Part shown: in pieces, positions 55,461 through 63,484 of the stretch
Numbering within the stretch: position 1 is the first letter of the stretch
Layout of the letters: each line of letters starts with the position of its first letter
Notes under the pieces: generated by a model
What the model was told of the DNA's origin: nothing
Databases searched by the model: none
Seen by the model: only the letters and a program-made list of their open reading frames with translations
Assembly: GCF_014358015.1 (NCBI RefSeq)
Contig: NZ_JACONV010000001.1
Coordinates: forward strand, 744,001-808,000
Origin: Pseudomonas triticifolii
GTDB lineage: Bacteria > Pseudomonadota > Gammaproteobacteria > Pseudomonadales > Pseudomonadaceae
Length of the DNA: 64,000 nt
Reading direction: 5' to 3'
Made by a program: the position numbers and the translations under genes

Positions 55461-56456
55461 TTACGACTGACTGCTCGCTTTCTTCACGTTCGCCGAACCC
55501 TTCTCCCGAAAAAACATCCGTCGATAATCCGAGGGCGAGGTACCCAACTGCGCGCTGAACTGTTGTCGCAACGACAGCGGCGTTCCAAAGCCTGACTGAT
55601 CTGCGATGCACTCAATCGGCAGATCAGTGGTTTCCAGTAACTGCTGCGCTCTGGCCACACGCTCGGCGTTCAGCCAGTTGGAGACCGTACTGCCGGTCGC
55701 TTCCTTGAAGCGACGCGTGAACGTGCGTCTGCTCATTCGCGACTTTTGCGCCAGAACATCCAGCGACAGATCGTTGCCCAGATTCAGGCGCGCCCAGGCC
55801 AACACGTCGGACAGATGGGTTTCGGTCGCCAATTGGGGGACCGGGTTTTCAACGTACTGCGCCTGACCACCCAGCCTGTGCGGGGGCGTCACGAGCAGTC
55901 TCGCCGTGCGGTTTGCAGCATCGGCACCGTGACGCTCACGTATCAGGTGCAGGCAGCAATCGACGGCAGCCATGGTTCCGGCAGAGGTCATGATGTTGTC
56001 CGCGCTGACGTACAGCACATCGGGTCGAAAACGTGCCTTGGGAAAGCGCTGAGCAAATACCTCGCGGGCCACCCAGTGTGTGGTGGCTTCCCTGCCGTCA
56101 AGCAGGCCAGCGTCCCCCAGCGCGAAAGAGCCCAGGCACAACCCCACAATCAATTTACCTTGAGCACTGGCCTGTTGGAGCGCCTTCACGAGCGATGTAG
56201 AAGCAGGTTCAAGGTCATCGCCCCAGGCCGGAATGATGATGACGTCGGCGCACTCGATCATCTCCAGCCCATGCGTGACGGCAATGCCTATGCCCTGATC
56301 GCAGCTCACCATTCCCGGCACCTCGGCGCAGTAGCTGACCTCGTAGGCAGGCTCGCCCGCTGCGGACTCGACGCTGCCGAGCACGATACCGGGCACGGAC
56401 AGGTGAAACAGGCTGACGCCGTCAAAGGCCAGAACAGCAACGCGCATGGAAGGCAT
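55461..56456 (-). CDS. GlxA family transcriptional regulator
   Basis: 331 residues: DJ-1/PfpI-like domain (residues 5-190; GLCLGSFALGDAGLLDG with Cys at the elbow) followed by an AraC-type DNA-binding domain (SLDVLAQKSRMSRRTFTRRF). Such regulators control catabolic genes. Divergent from the isochorismatase-like gene, its probable target. Confidence 0.88.
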   Translation of the reverse strand: MPSMRVAVLAFDGVSLFHLSVPGIVLGSVESAAGEPAYEVSYCAEVPGMVSCDQGIGIAVTHGLEMIECADVIIIPAWGDDLEPASTSLVKALQQASAQGKLIVGLCLGSFALGDAGLLDGREATTHWVAREVFAQRFPKARFRPDVLYVSADNIMTSAGTMAAVDCCLHLIRERHGADAANRTARLLVTPPHRLGGQAQYVENPVPQLATETHLSDVLAWARLNLGNDLSLDVLAQKSRMSRRTFTRRFKEATGSTVSNWLNAERVARAQQLLETTDLPIECIADQSGFGTPLSLRQQFSAQLGTSPSDYRRMFFREKGSANVKKASSQS

Positions 56457-56598
56457 GGGGCTCTCTCTGATTGAAGCTGGATTGGCCCGATTCTATCGGA
56501 TTATGTCATTCAGGCCACTGTTGAAGGGTCCTGCGTTTGGCAACAATGGAGTCCTTGGTAAACCAATGTCCGGTTCATCATCTGATTGGAGACAGCTC

Positions 56599-57144
56599 AT
56601 GAAGCAAGGCATTATCGTCATCGACCTGCAAAACGAATACTTGCCCACCGGCAAACTGCCGTTGACCGGCATTGAAGCGGCGGTCGCCAATGCTGTCCGG
56701 GTGATCGCTCACGCCAGAAGTCACGACGTTCCGGTTTTCCACGTTCGCCATGAGTCCGATGCTGACGGTGCCGGGATCTTCAGCAAGGGCTCAAACGGGG
56801 CCGAGATCCAGACAGTGGTTGCTCCGCAGGGCGAAGAGCCGGTTATCGTCAAAAAGCATATCAACGCGTTCCGGGAAACCGGGCTCAAGCAGCAGCTGGA
56901 AACGTTTGGTGTCGAGGAAGTCGTGGTGATCGGCGCAATGAGCCACATGTGCATCGACGCCGTGGTGCGCGCGGCGGCGGATATGGGTTACCCGGTGACG
57001 GTGCTGCATGACGCCTGCGCGACGCTGGACCTGACCTACAACGGCGTGAGAGTGCCTGCGGCTCACGTGCATGCGGCGATGATGGCCGCGTTCGAGTTCG
57101 GCTACGCCACGGTCAAATCCGTGGACGACTACCTGTCGGCCTGA
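56599..57144 (+). CDS. Isochorismatase-like cysteine hydrolase
   Basis: 181 residues. Catalytic triad D9 (VIDLQNEY), K85 (VKKHINAF) and C118 (GAMSHMCID) is intact. The family hydrolyses amides such as nicotinamide or ureidoacrylate-type compounds; this member's substrate is unknown. ATG at 56599 has GGAGA upstream. Divergent GlxA regulator. Confidence 0.9.
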   Translation: MKQGIIVIDLQNEYLPTGKLPLTGIEAAVANAVRVIAHARSHDVPVFHVRHESDADGAGIFSKGSNGAEIQTVVAPQGEEPVIVKKHINAFRETGLKQQLETFGVEEVVVIGAMSHMCIDAVVRAAADMGYPVTVLHDACATLDLTYNGVRVPAAHVHAAMMAAFEFGYATVKSVDDYLSA

Positions 57145-57157
57145 GGCCCCTGGTATG

Positions 57158-57183
57158 AAACGCCCGGACGTATCCGGGCGTTT
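57158..57183. terminator. Bidirectional intrinsic terminator
   Basis: AAACGCCCGGA / TCCGGGCGTTT, eleven perfect pairs, loop CGTA, 14 bases after the isochorismatase-like stop and 30 before the convergent amidase end. Confidence 0.8.
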
Positions 57184-57213
57184 GGCTGACGCGTAGCGGT
57201 TTCAAGCATGCGT

Positions 57214-58749
57214 TCAAGCACGCGGCGGCTTGGGAAACTCCCCCCTGATCTGTTCGTAAGCCTGCGCTACACGCAGCGCCAGCGCGTCCTGAAAGCGTGG
57301 CGCGACGATCATCATCGCCACAGGCAGCCCCTCGGCAAGCCCGGCAGGAATGGACGTCGCCGGGTGTCCGGTGAGGTCGAACGGTGCCGTGTTGGCAAGC
57401 ATGTTGAGGGCGCTGTGCACATACTCCTCGACGGACGCGTCTGGCGTGGTCAGTGGCGTAGCCACGAAGGGCATGGTCGGCATGACCAGCACGTCGAATG
57501 ACTTGAAGGCCTCGTCGTATTGGCGCGTGAGTTCTGGCACCAGCATGCGGGCCTTGGCGTAACTGGCTCCATGCAGGTTCCTCAGGCTGTAGTGACCGGT
57601 CAGCGCCACAGCACGCACGCTGTGGGACAGCGAGTTGGCGTGTTCGCGGCGTTTGGCGCCGTAGTAACTCATGATGTCCGGATCGTAGTAGCCATCCACG
57701 TTCATGCCGTAGCCGTTGCCTTGCAGCATCTGATAAGCAGCGCCGTCGGTGGCGATCACGCTCCACATATCCAGCGCCACGCCTGAATGCCAGGGCGCGC
57801 TCGCTTCGCCGACGATGGCACCGAGGCCTTCCAGCTGGGCGACGGCAGCTTTGACCAACGCATCCACCTGCGGCTCGGACATACCGGGAATCGCAAAACC
57901 TTCACGCAGCAAGCCGATTTTCAAACCGGCAACGCCTTGATCCAGGGTGGCGAGGCAATGGACCGCTGGCGGATTTTTCTGGCGCGAATCCAGGCCGTCG
58001 GCACCGGCGATCACGTCCAGCATGAGCGCGCAGTCACGCACCGTGTTGGCCATCGGGCCGACGTGGTCGATGGTGCGTTCGATGGGAAAGGCTCCGGTGT
58101 ACGGCACCAGGCTGTAAGTCGGTTTGTGGCCGACGATGCCGCTCCAGGCCGACGGCATGCGGATCGACCCGCCCTGATCGCCACCGATGGCCATGTCGAC
58201 CTCGCCCAACGACACCAGCACGGCGCTGCCGCTGGACGAACCGCCCGCGTTGCGGGTCATGTCCCAGGGGTTCTTCACAGCACCGCTGGCGGCGGTGAAG
58301 CTGGCACCAGAGAAGCACAGGTCTTCGCACACGGATTTGCCGACCACCGTCGCACCGGCCGCCAGCAAGCGCTTGACCACCGTGGCGTCTTCGGACGGCA
58401 CGTAACCTTCAAGGCTCAACGAGCCGTTGGCCATGGGCACACCTGCGACCGAAACGTTATCTTTTATGACCACCGTTTTGCCCTTCAGCGGTCCCTCGGC
58501 AGCACCGGCAATATGGGTTTTCACATACCAGGCAGCGTGCAGGTTTTCGCTCTCCAAGGGCTTGCTGTGCTCGCGCAGCGGTGTCGGCTGGGCAACGTGG
58601 GCGGCGTACAGGGTGTCGATGGTTTCGTACGCGTTCAGGGTTTCATCGGCGAGGTTCAGGTACGCCTGCATCTGGCTGTCGGACAGGTCGTAACCATGGT
58701 CTTGGGCAGCAAGCAGAAAGTCGGCTTTTTCAGGGCGTTTTACGGACAT
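57214..58749 (-). CDS. Amidase-signature hydrolase of the amiC-amiR operon
   Basis: 511 residues. Signature complete: VVIKDNV catalytic Lys, VCEDLCFSGASF, and NAGGSSSGSAVLVSLGEVDM with Ser-Ser, GGDQGGSIRMPSA. Long N-terminal helical region as in AtzF/allophanate-type or scyllo amidases. Not the nitrilase-type AmiE known from P. aeruginosa. Its genes for ligand sensing (AmiC) and antitermination (AmiR) lie upstream, so it should act on a small amide taken up by the adjoining transporter. Confidence 0.86.
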   Translation of the reverse strand: MSVKRPEKADFLLAAQDHGYDLSDSQMQAYLNLADETLNAYETIDTLYAAHVAQPTPLREHSKPLESENLHAAWYVKTHIAGAAEGPLKGKTVVIKDNVSVAGVPMANGSLSLEGYVPSEDATVVKRLLAAGATVVGKSVCEDLCFSGASFTAASGAVKNPWDMTRNAGGSSSGSAVLVSLGEVDMAIGGDQGGSIRMPSAWSGIVGHKPTYSLVPYTGAFPIERTIDHVGPMANTVRDCALMLDVIAGADGLDSRQKNPPAVHCLATLDQGVAGLKIGLLREGFAIPGMSEPQVDALVKAAVAQLEGLGAIVGEASAPWHSGVALDMWSVIATDGAAYQMLQGNGYGMNVDGYYDPDIMSYYGAKRREHANSLSHSVRAVALTGHYSLRNLHGASYAKARMLVPELTRQYDEAFKSFDVLVMPTMPFVATPLTTPDASVEEYVHSALNMLANTAPFDLTGHPATSIPAGLAEGLPVAMMIVAPRFQDALALRVAQAYEQIRGEFPKPPRA

Positions 58750-58928
58750 GATGTTCTCCAGATGACGGTAGGAGCCGCCCGTGCCGAGTGCAAGGGCTCA
58801 AGCTCGTTCCGGAGGACGCCGTTGTCCATGCCGGTCGCCACGCGGTGCTCCATACCTGCCGGTCAATGGCGTATGGCAAACGTCCGCGCAGAAGAGGATC
58901 AGGGGTGGACCTGATACTCCAGAGATAA
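58750..58928 (-). other. amiR-amidase spacer with hairpin
   Basis: 179 bases. On the minus strand ATCAGG-N6-CCTGAT (58899-58916), extended by GAG/CTC after one mismatch, forms a hairpin with a six-base loop just after amiR. It lacks a clear T-run and the loop does not show the A1/G4 of ANTAR targets. Confidence 0.35.
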
Positions 58929-59561
58929 TCAGGAACAGGCTTGTTGAAACAATTCGTGCGCCTTGACCAGGGCCTCGGCGATTTTCTCCACTGGTTCACG
59001 CTTGCTCATGGCCTGATCACGCAGTGCGTTGTAAGCGTCGATTTCCGACAGCCCTTTGGTTTCCATCAGAATGATTTTTGCCTGCTGCACGGTGCGCATG
59101 ACCGCCATGCGCCCTTCGAGGCGCTTGACGTGTTTCTCACGTTCGCGGGTCTTGCGTGCCTGGCTCAGGGTGATGGTCAGGGCCGTGAGTAACCCGAAGG
59201 ATCGCACCGGTGAGGGAATCACCGAGCAGGCGTTTAGCTGCACCAGCGCCTCAACGATGATCGGGTTTTCGTAGGCGATCACCGGGATGATCGGTGGGGT
59301 CGCGCTGTGCAACAGCCAGGGCGTGTTGGTCGCCAGGCTTTCCGGCGACACCGCCAGCACAATCACATCGGCCTCACTGTGCAGGCGTTCGGGGATCGGC
59401 CATTGCACGCGCACCTGGCAACCGATGCGCTGCAATTGCGCGATCAGGTTACGACCGTCTTCGTCATCCGGGTGCATCACCAGCACGCTGATATCACGCA
59501 GATCCTTGATGCCGACTGCGCTGTCGTTGCGCAGGCGTTTCTTCGCAGCTCGCAGAGTCAT
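58929..59561 (-). CDS. amiR: ANTAR-domain antiterminator AmiR
   Basis: 210 residues. Receiver-like N-terminus without the usual phosphorylation set (residues 20-130), a coiled-coil (LEGRMAVMRTVQQAK), and a C-terminal ANTAR domain (ILMETKGLSEIDAYNALRDQ, AMSKREPVEKIAEALV). AmiR binds leader RNA and blocks terminator formation; AmiC holds it inactive until an amide binds. Overlaps amiC by ATGA. Confidence 0.9.
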   Translation of the reverse strand: MTLRAAKKRLRNDSAVGIKDLRDISVLVMHPDDEDGRNLIAQLQRIGCQVRVQWPIPERLHSEADVIVLAVSPESLATNTPWLLHSATPPIIPVIAYENPIIVEALVQLNACSVIPSPVRSFGLLTALTITLSQARKTREREKHVKRLEGRMAVMRTVQQAKIILMETKGLSEIDAYNALRDQAMSKREPVEKIAEALVKAHELFQQACS

Positions 59562-60706
59562 GGACGCCTCCCGGCCAGACCGGACCAGCCACTGAAATCG
59601 GGCGCAATGGCGTAGGGGTCGGGTTTGAGCGCCTTCTGGCTCTCGTAAAGAATGTCGAACTGACCGTCGGCGTTGGCGCGTCCGATCCGTGAGTACAGGT
59701 AGGTGTGGTGGTTGTTTTCATCGATTCTCACTCGTCCTTGAGGTGCGTCGAACTCCAGACCACGCATGGTCTGCAGCACAGCGTCTACGTCGGTGCTGCC
59801 TGCACGGCTGATGGCCTTGGCCAGCAGGTGCACTTGAAAATACGCCGCTTCCCAGCAGCGATCGGTCACTTGATGCTGGCCGAACCGTTCCCGGTACTCG
59901 GCAATGCACTGGCGATTGAGCGGCGTGTCGATTGACTGGAAGTAGCTGGCCGCCGAGATGTGTCCGGTGCCCAGGTGCACACCCATCTGCTGTATGTCGG
60001 TTTCACTGGTGGTCACGCTGGCAATCGGCATGACCGCCGGATCCAAGCCTGCATCGGCGTAGGCCTGGTACAGATGGGCCATGGTTTCACCGACCACTGT
60101 GGAGAAAATGAACGAGGGTTTCAGCTCCCGCGCCTTGACCATCAGTTTGGCGAAATCCTCGGGACGGGCGTTTTTAAGCGGCAGGTAATACTCACCCAGT
60201 TTCTGGCCGCCACGCTCGTACAGCAGGTCGCTCATCAGGCGATTGGTTTCGTAGGGATAGACGTATTCGGAGCCGATCATCAATACGCGGCTGCCGAAGT
60301 GATCGAACATGTAATTGCCCAGCGGCACGGCGTTGTGATTGGGCGTGGCACCGGTGTAGATGATGTTGCGTGAATACTCGAAGCCTTCGTAATAAACGGG
60401 GTACAGCAGCAAGGCATCGTAGCGTTCGACGACTGGCAACACGGCCTTGCGTGCTGCCGAGGTGTAGCAACCGAAGAAAAACTTCAACTTCTCTTCACGA
60501 ATCAGCGACTCGACGTGCATGGCGAACAGCGCAGGTGTGGAATCCGGGTTACGGGTAATCATTTCCAGCGGTCGGCCATCCACGCCGCCGGCGGCGTTGA
60601 TCTGCTGAATGGCGAACTGCGCGCCGCGCATCGTCGAGCACTCGCCTGCGGCCGTGACCCCGGTGTTGGAAAACAGACCGCCTATGCGGATCGACTGGTC
60701 AACCAT
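59558..60706 (-). CDS. amiC: Amide sensor AmiC (cytoplasmic binding-protein fold)
   Basis: 382 residues. Type I periplasmic-binding-protein fold without signal peptide (starts VDQSIRIGGLFSNTGVTAA), the known form of AmiC. Shared with the UrtA-like protein across the divergent promoter: FGCYTSAARKAVLPVVERY, YYEGFEYSRNIIYTGA, and ENNHHTYLYSRIG. It binds small amides and frees AmiR. Confidence 0.88.
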   Translation of the reverse strand: MVDQSIRIGGLFSNTGVTAAGECSTMRGAQFAIQQINAAGGVDGRPLEMITRNPDSTPALFAMHVESLIREEKLKFFFGCYTSAARKAVLPVVERYDALLLYPVYYEGFEYSRNIIYTGATPNHNAVPLGNYMFDHFGSRVLMIGSEYVYPYETNRLMSDLLYERGGQKLGEYYLPLKNARPEDFAKLMVKARELKPSFIFSTVVGETMAHLYQAYADAGLDPAVMPIASVTTSETDIQQMGVHLGTGHISAASYFQSIDTPLNRQCIAEYRERFGQHQVTDRCWEAAYFQVHLLAKAISRAGSTDVDAVLQTMRGLEFDAPQGRVRIDENNHHTYLYSRIGRANADGQFDILYESQKALKPDPYAIAPDFSGWSGLAGRRP

Positions 60707-61135
60707 GCCTATAAACCTTGTTCAACGTGAGATGAGACGCCCGCCACTGGCCGGGGTCTTGAGGTCCATGCATAAAAGGGCTGAGCGAAAAACCGCGTGG
60801 TCAAGCGGTGGCTCTCAGGCGGTTGTGCCTGGGCTGGCGTGACGACAGTGTCAGGGCCAGCGCATGCGAGAGGCCTTCCACACCTGCCGAGAATGGGCGT
60901 GTGACAAGGCACCCTGCGAAGGTGTCGTTCAAGGCTATGCAGGGAGCGGGCCAGCGCCCGTAACATCGAGAATCGACAGGCACCACGCCGTCTGTCACAG
61001 GTTTGCGGTCACGTTTTTGGTGCACCCCGCCCTGGCTTCGCGCCAAAGCAGCGCAGGCCCTTGCGCGCGTGCAATTAATGAAGGGACGCTCTGGCAATGC
61101 ATTGCAAAACGGCCTGACGCGACCTTTTCGGCACT

Positions 61136-61151
61136 TGGCACCGGCCTTGCT
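61136..61151 (+). promoter_or_regulatory. urtA: Sigma-54 promoter of the urtABC-like operon
   Basis: TTGGCACCGGCCTTGCT: GG at 61137-61138 and GC at 61149-61150 are separated by exactly ten bases, and all bases of TGGCAC-N5-TTGC match. Transcription would start near 61162. A palindrome 30 bases upstream may bind a factor; an enhancer-binding protein is required. Confidence 0.82.
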
Positions 61152-61161
61152 ATGACTCTTT

Positions 61162-61332
61162 GGAGACATCGCGCCAGTTGCCTGCCCTACGCCCTCTTGG
61201 CAAGTAGGGAGACACCTCGCGTACGACTGGATCGGACATCGTCTGTCCCGCCAGATTCGGCACAAAAGCCTGACCTTCCGCCTGTTCGCAGGACGGAACG
61301 TCGGGCTTTTTTTATTCCTGGGAGAGAAGTGA
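61162..61332 (+). promoter_or_regulatory. Leader RNA with terminator, predicted AmiR antitermination target
   Basis: The 171-base leader folds by eye into three hairpins: I, CCCTAC/GTAGGG (61185-61209) with GCC/GGC inside; II, CTGG/CCAG (61227-61254) with GGACA/TGTCC inside; III, the terminator. The layout (two hairpins and a terminator after a sigma-54 start, ANTAR gene divergent) is that of ANTAR-controlled leaders. Loop sequences do not cleanly show the ANTAR hexaloop. Confidence 0.6.
61264..61313 (+). terminator. Intrinsic terminator inside the urtA leader
   Basis: AAAAGCC (61264-61270) pairs with GGCTTTT (61304-61310); the stem continues through GAC/GTC, TTCCG/CGGAA and CCTG/CAGG to a TTCG loop, and seven T's (61307-61313) end it. 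It lies within the operon, 20 bases before the urtA start, so it must be a conditional terminator. Confidence 0.85.
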
Positions 61333-62514
61333 ATGCGTAACGACAAACGCCGTTTGATCAAGCATGCGCTGTTGCTGAGCGCCATGAGCTTGCTGCCGTT
61401 TTCCCTGATCGGTCAGGCGCAGGCTGCCGACACCGTGAAAGTAGGGATCATCCACTCGCTCACCGGCACCATGGCCATCAGCGAAGCCTCGGTGGTGGAC
61501 GCCGAAAAACTGGCCATCGATGAAATCAACGCCAGCGGTGGCGTGCTGGGTAAAACCATCGAGCCGATCGTTGAAGACGGCGCCAGCGACTGGCCGACCT
61601 TCGCCGAGAAGGCGCGCAAGCTTTTGGAAAACGACAAGGTCGCGGTGACCTTCGGCGCTTTCACCTCTGCCTCGCGCAAGGCCGTGCTGCCGGTGTTCGA
61701 ACGCAACAAGGGCCTGCTCTATTACCCGACTTTCTACGAAGGTCTGGAAAAATCCCCGGCGATTATCTACACCGGCGCCGAGGCCTCGCAGCAAACCCTG
61801 GCAGCCGTCACCTGGCTGATGGCCAACAAGGGCAAGAGCGTTTATCTGGTGGGCTCGGACTACATCTGGCCACGCACCACCAACAAGCTGGCCCGGGTAG
61901 CGGTGACCAAGCAAGGTGGCTCGATTGTCGGCGAGGATTATCTGCCGCTGGGCGCTATCGAGTTCTCCTCGGTGATCAACAAGATCAAGGTCGCCAAACC
62001 TGACATCGTGATTTCTACCATCGTCGGCGGCTCTAACGTCGCGTTCTACAAGCAGCTCAAGGCTGCAGGGATCGACAGCAGCAACCAGACCCTGATGGCG
62101 CTGGCCGTGACCGAAGAAGAAGTGACCGGCATTGGTGCCGAAAACCTCACCGGCTTTCTGACCTGCATGAGCTATTTCCAGAGCCTGAAAAATCCGGTCA
62201 ACGAAAAATTCGTTCAGGCGTTCAAGACCCGTTACGGCCAGCAGCGTGTAATAGGCGACCCGATGGCCGCCGCTTACACGGCTGTTTATCTGTGGAAAAA
62301 GGCCGTCGAGAAAGCCGGCAGTTTCGACGTGCCGAAGGTCATCGCTGCGTCCTCGGAAATGGAGCTGGATGCGCCTGAAGGCGAGATCAAAGTCCACAAG
62401 GACAACCATCATCTGTGGAAGCGCGCACGTATCGGCACCCTCAATGCTCAAGGCCAGGTTGACGTGATCTACGAGTCCGCGCCCATCGAGCCCAATCCAT
62501 TCCCGAAACTCTGA
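61333..62514 (+). CDS. urtA: Urea/amide ABC transporter substrate-binding protein (UrtA-like)
   Basis: 393 residues. Signal peptide (MRNDKRRLIKHALLLS ... AQAAD), then a type I binding-protein fold: VGIIHSLTGTMAISE, FGAFTSASRKAVLPVFER, YPTFYEGLEKSPAIIYTGA, GSDYIWPRT, and HKDNHHLWKRARIG. These are UrtA/FmdD hallmarks. Captures urea or short-chain amides in the periplasm. GGGAGAGAAG precedes the ATG. Confidence 0.88.
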   Translation: MRNDKRRLIKHALLLSAMSLLPFSLIGQAQAADTVKVGIIHSLTGTMAISEASVVDAEKLAIDEINASGGVLGKTIEPIVEDGASDWPTFAEKARKLLENDKVAVTFGAFTSASRKAVLPVFERNKGLLYYPTFYEGLEKSPAIIYTGAEASQQTLAAVTWLMANKGKSVYLVGSDYIWPRTTNKLARVAVTKQGGSIVGEDYLPLGAIEFSSVINKIKVAKPDIVISTIVGGSNVAFYKQLKAAGIDSSNQTLMALAVTEEEVTGIGAENLTGFLTCMSYFQSLKNPVNEKFVQAFKTRYGQQRVIGDPMAAAYTAVYLWKKAVEKAGSFDVPKVIAASSEMELDAPEGEIKVHKDNHHLWKRARIGTLNAQGQVDVIYESAPIEPNPFPKL

Positions 62515-62580
62515 CACCTGCGGGGGCGTGAGTTGACGCGCGCCCGCCTCTTTCAACCTTCAGCGACAGGTGGCGACGCC

Positions 62581-63483
62581 ATGACTCTCGATACGCTGGT
62601 AATGCAAGTCTTCAGCGGTTTCTCGCTGTTCTCGGTGCTGGTGCTCATGGCCCTGGGACTGACCATCGTGTTCGGCCTGATGGGCGTGATCAACATGGCC
62701 CACGGTGAACTGATGGCGATGGGCGCGTACATGACCTACGTCACGTCGGTGGTGTTTCAGCGCTACCTGCCCGAACTCATGGGCTGGTATTTCATCGTCG
62801 CGATTGGCGTCGCTTTTGTGGTGACCTTCGCTTTCGGTTTCCTGCTGGAGCGCTGTTTCATTCGCTTCATGTACAACCGCCCGCTGGATACCCTGCTGGC
62901 GACCTGGGGCCTGTCACTGGTACTGCAGCAAGTGTTCCGCCAGGTGTTCGGCCCCAAGGAAGTCAGCGTGCCCACCGTGCAGTGGCTGCAAGGCGCGTGG
63001 AAAGTCAGCGAAGGGCTGGAGCTGCCGATCAACCGGATTTTCATCATCGGCCTGACGTTCGTCATCGCCGCCGCCGTGTTCCTGTTTCTTTACCGCAGCC
63101 GCTGGGGCCTGCGCATTCGTGCTGTGACCCAAAACCGCGCCATGGCGGGTGCTGCGGGCATTAACACAGCACGGGTGGACTCTGTGACCTTTGCGCTGGG
63201 GTGTGGGCTGGCGGGGATCGCCGGCAGTTCGTTCACCATGCTCGCCTCCACCGGCCCGGTCAGCGGCCAGCAGTACCTGGTGGACACCTTCATCGTGGTC
63301 GTGTTCGGCGGGGTCGAAAGCCTGCTCGGTACCTTCCTGTCAGCCTTCGCCATCGGCCAGACGCAGATTTCGCTGGAATACCTCACCACCGGTTCCATGG
63401 CCAAGGCCATGACCCTGCTGGTGGTCATCGTGCTGCTGTTCTTCCGCCCCAACGGCCTGTTCGCCACGAAAGTGAGACGTTGA
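62581..63483 (+). CDS. urtB: Branched-chain-type ABC permease (UrtB-like)
   Basis: 300 residues with about eight helices and the LivH-type signatures GLMGVINMAHGELMAMGAY, ERCFIRFMYNRPLDTLLATW and RAVTQNRAMAGAAGINTARV. One of two permeases of the importer. ATG at 62581 is chosen over 62533 because the earlier frame lacks a site; spacing to urtA is then 66 bases. Confidence 0.88.
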   Translation: MTLDTLVMQVFSGFSLFSVLVLMALGLTIVFGLMGVINMAHGELMAMGAYMTYVTSVVFQRYLPELMGWYFIVAIGVAFVVTFAFGFLLERCFIRFMYNRPLDTLLATWGLSLVLQQVFRQVFGPKEVSVPTVQWLQGAWKVSEGLELPINRIFIIGLTFVIAAAVFLFLYRSRWGLRIRAVTQNRAMAGAAGINTARVDSVTFALGCGLAGIAGSSFTMLASTGPVSGQQYLVDTFIVVVFGGVESLLGTFLSAFAIGQTQISLEYLTTGSMAKAMTLLVVIVLLFFRPNGLFATKVRR

Positions 63484-63484
63484 G

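Larger units (their letters stand above)
60707..61332. other. Divergent control region, amiC / urtA
   Basis: 626 bases without a supported gene. The right side holds a 12-base dyad GCAATGCATTGC (61094-61105), the sigma-54 promoter and the terminator leader described separately. The left side should hold the amiC promoter; no sigma-54 match of quality was found for that direction. GGTGCACC at 61018-61025 is another dyad. Confidence 0.55.
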
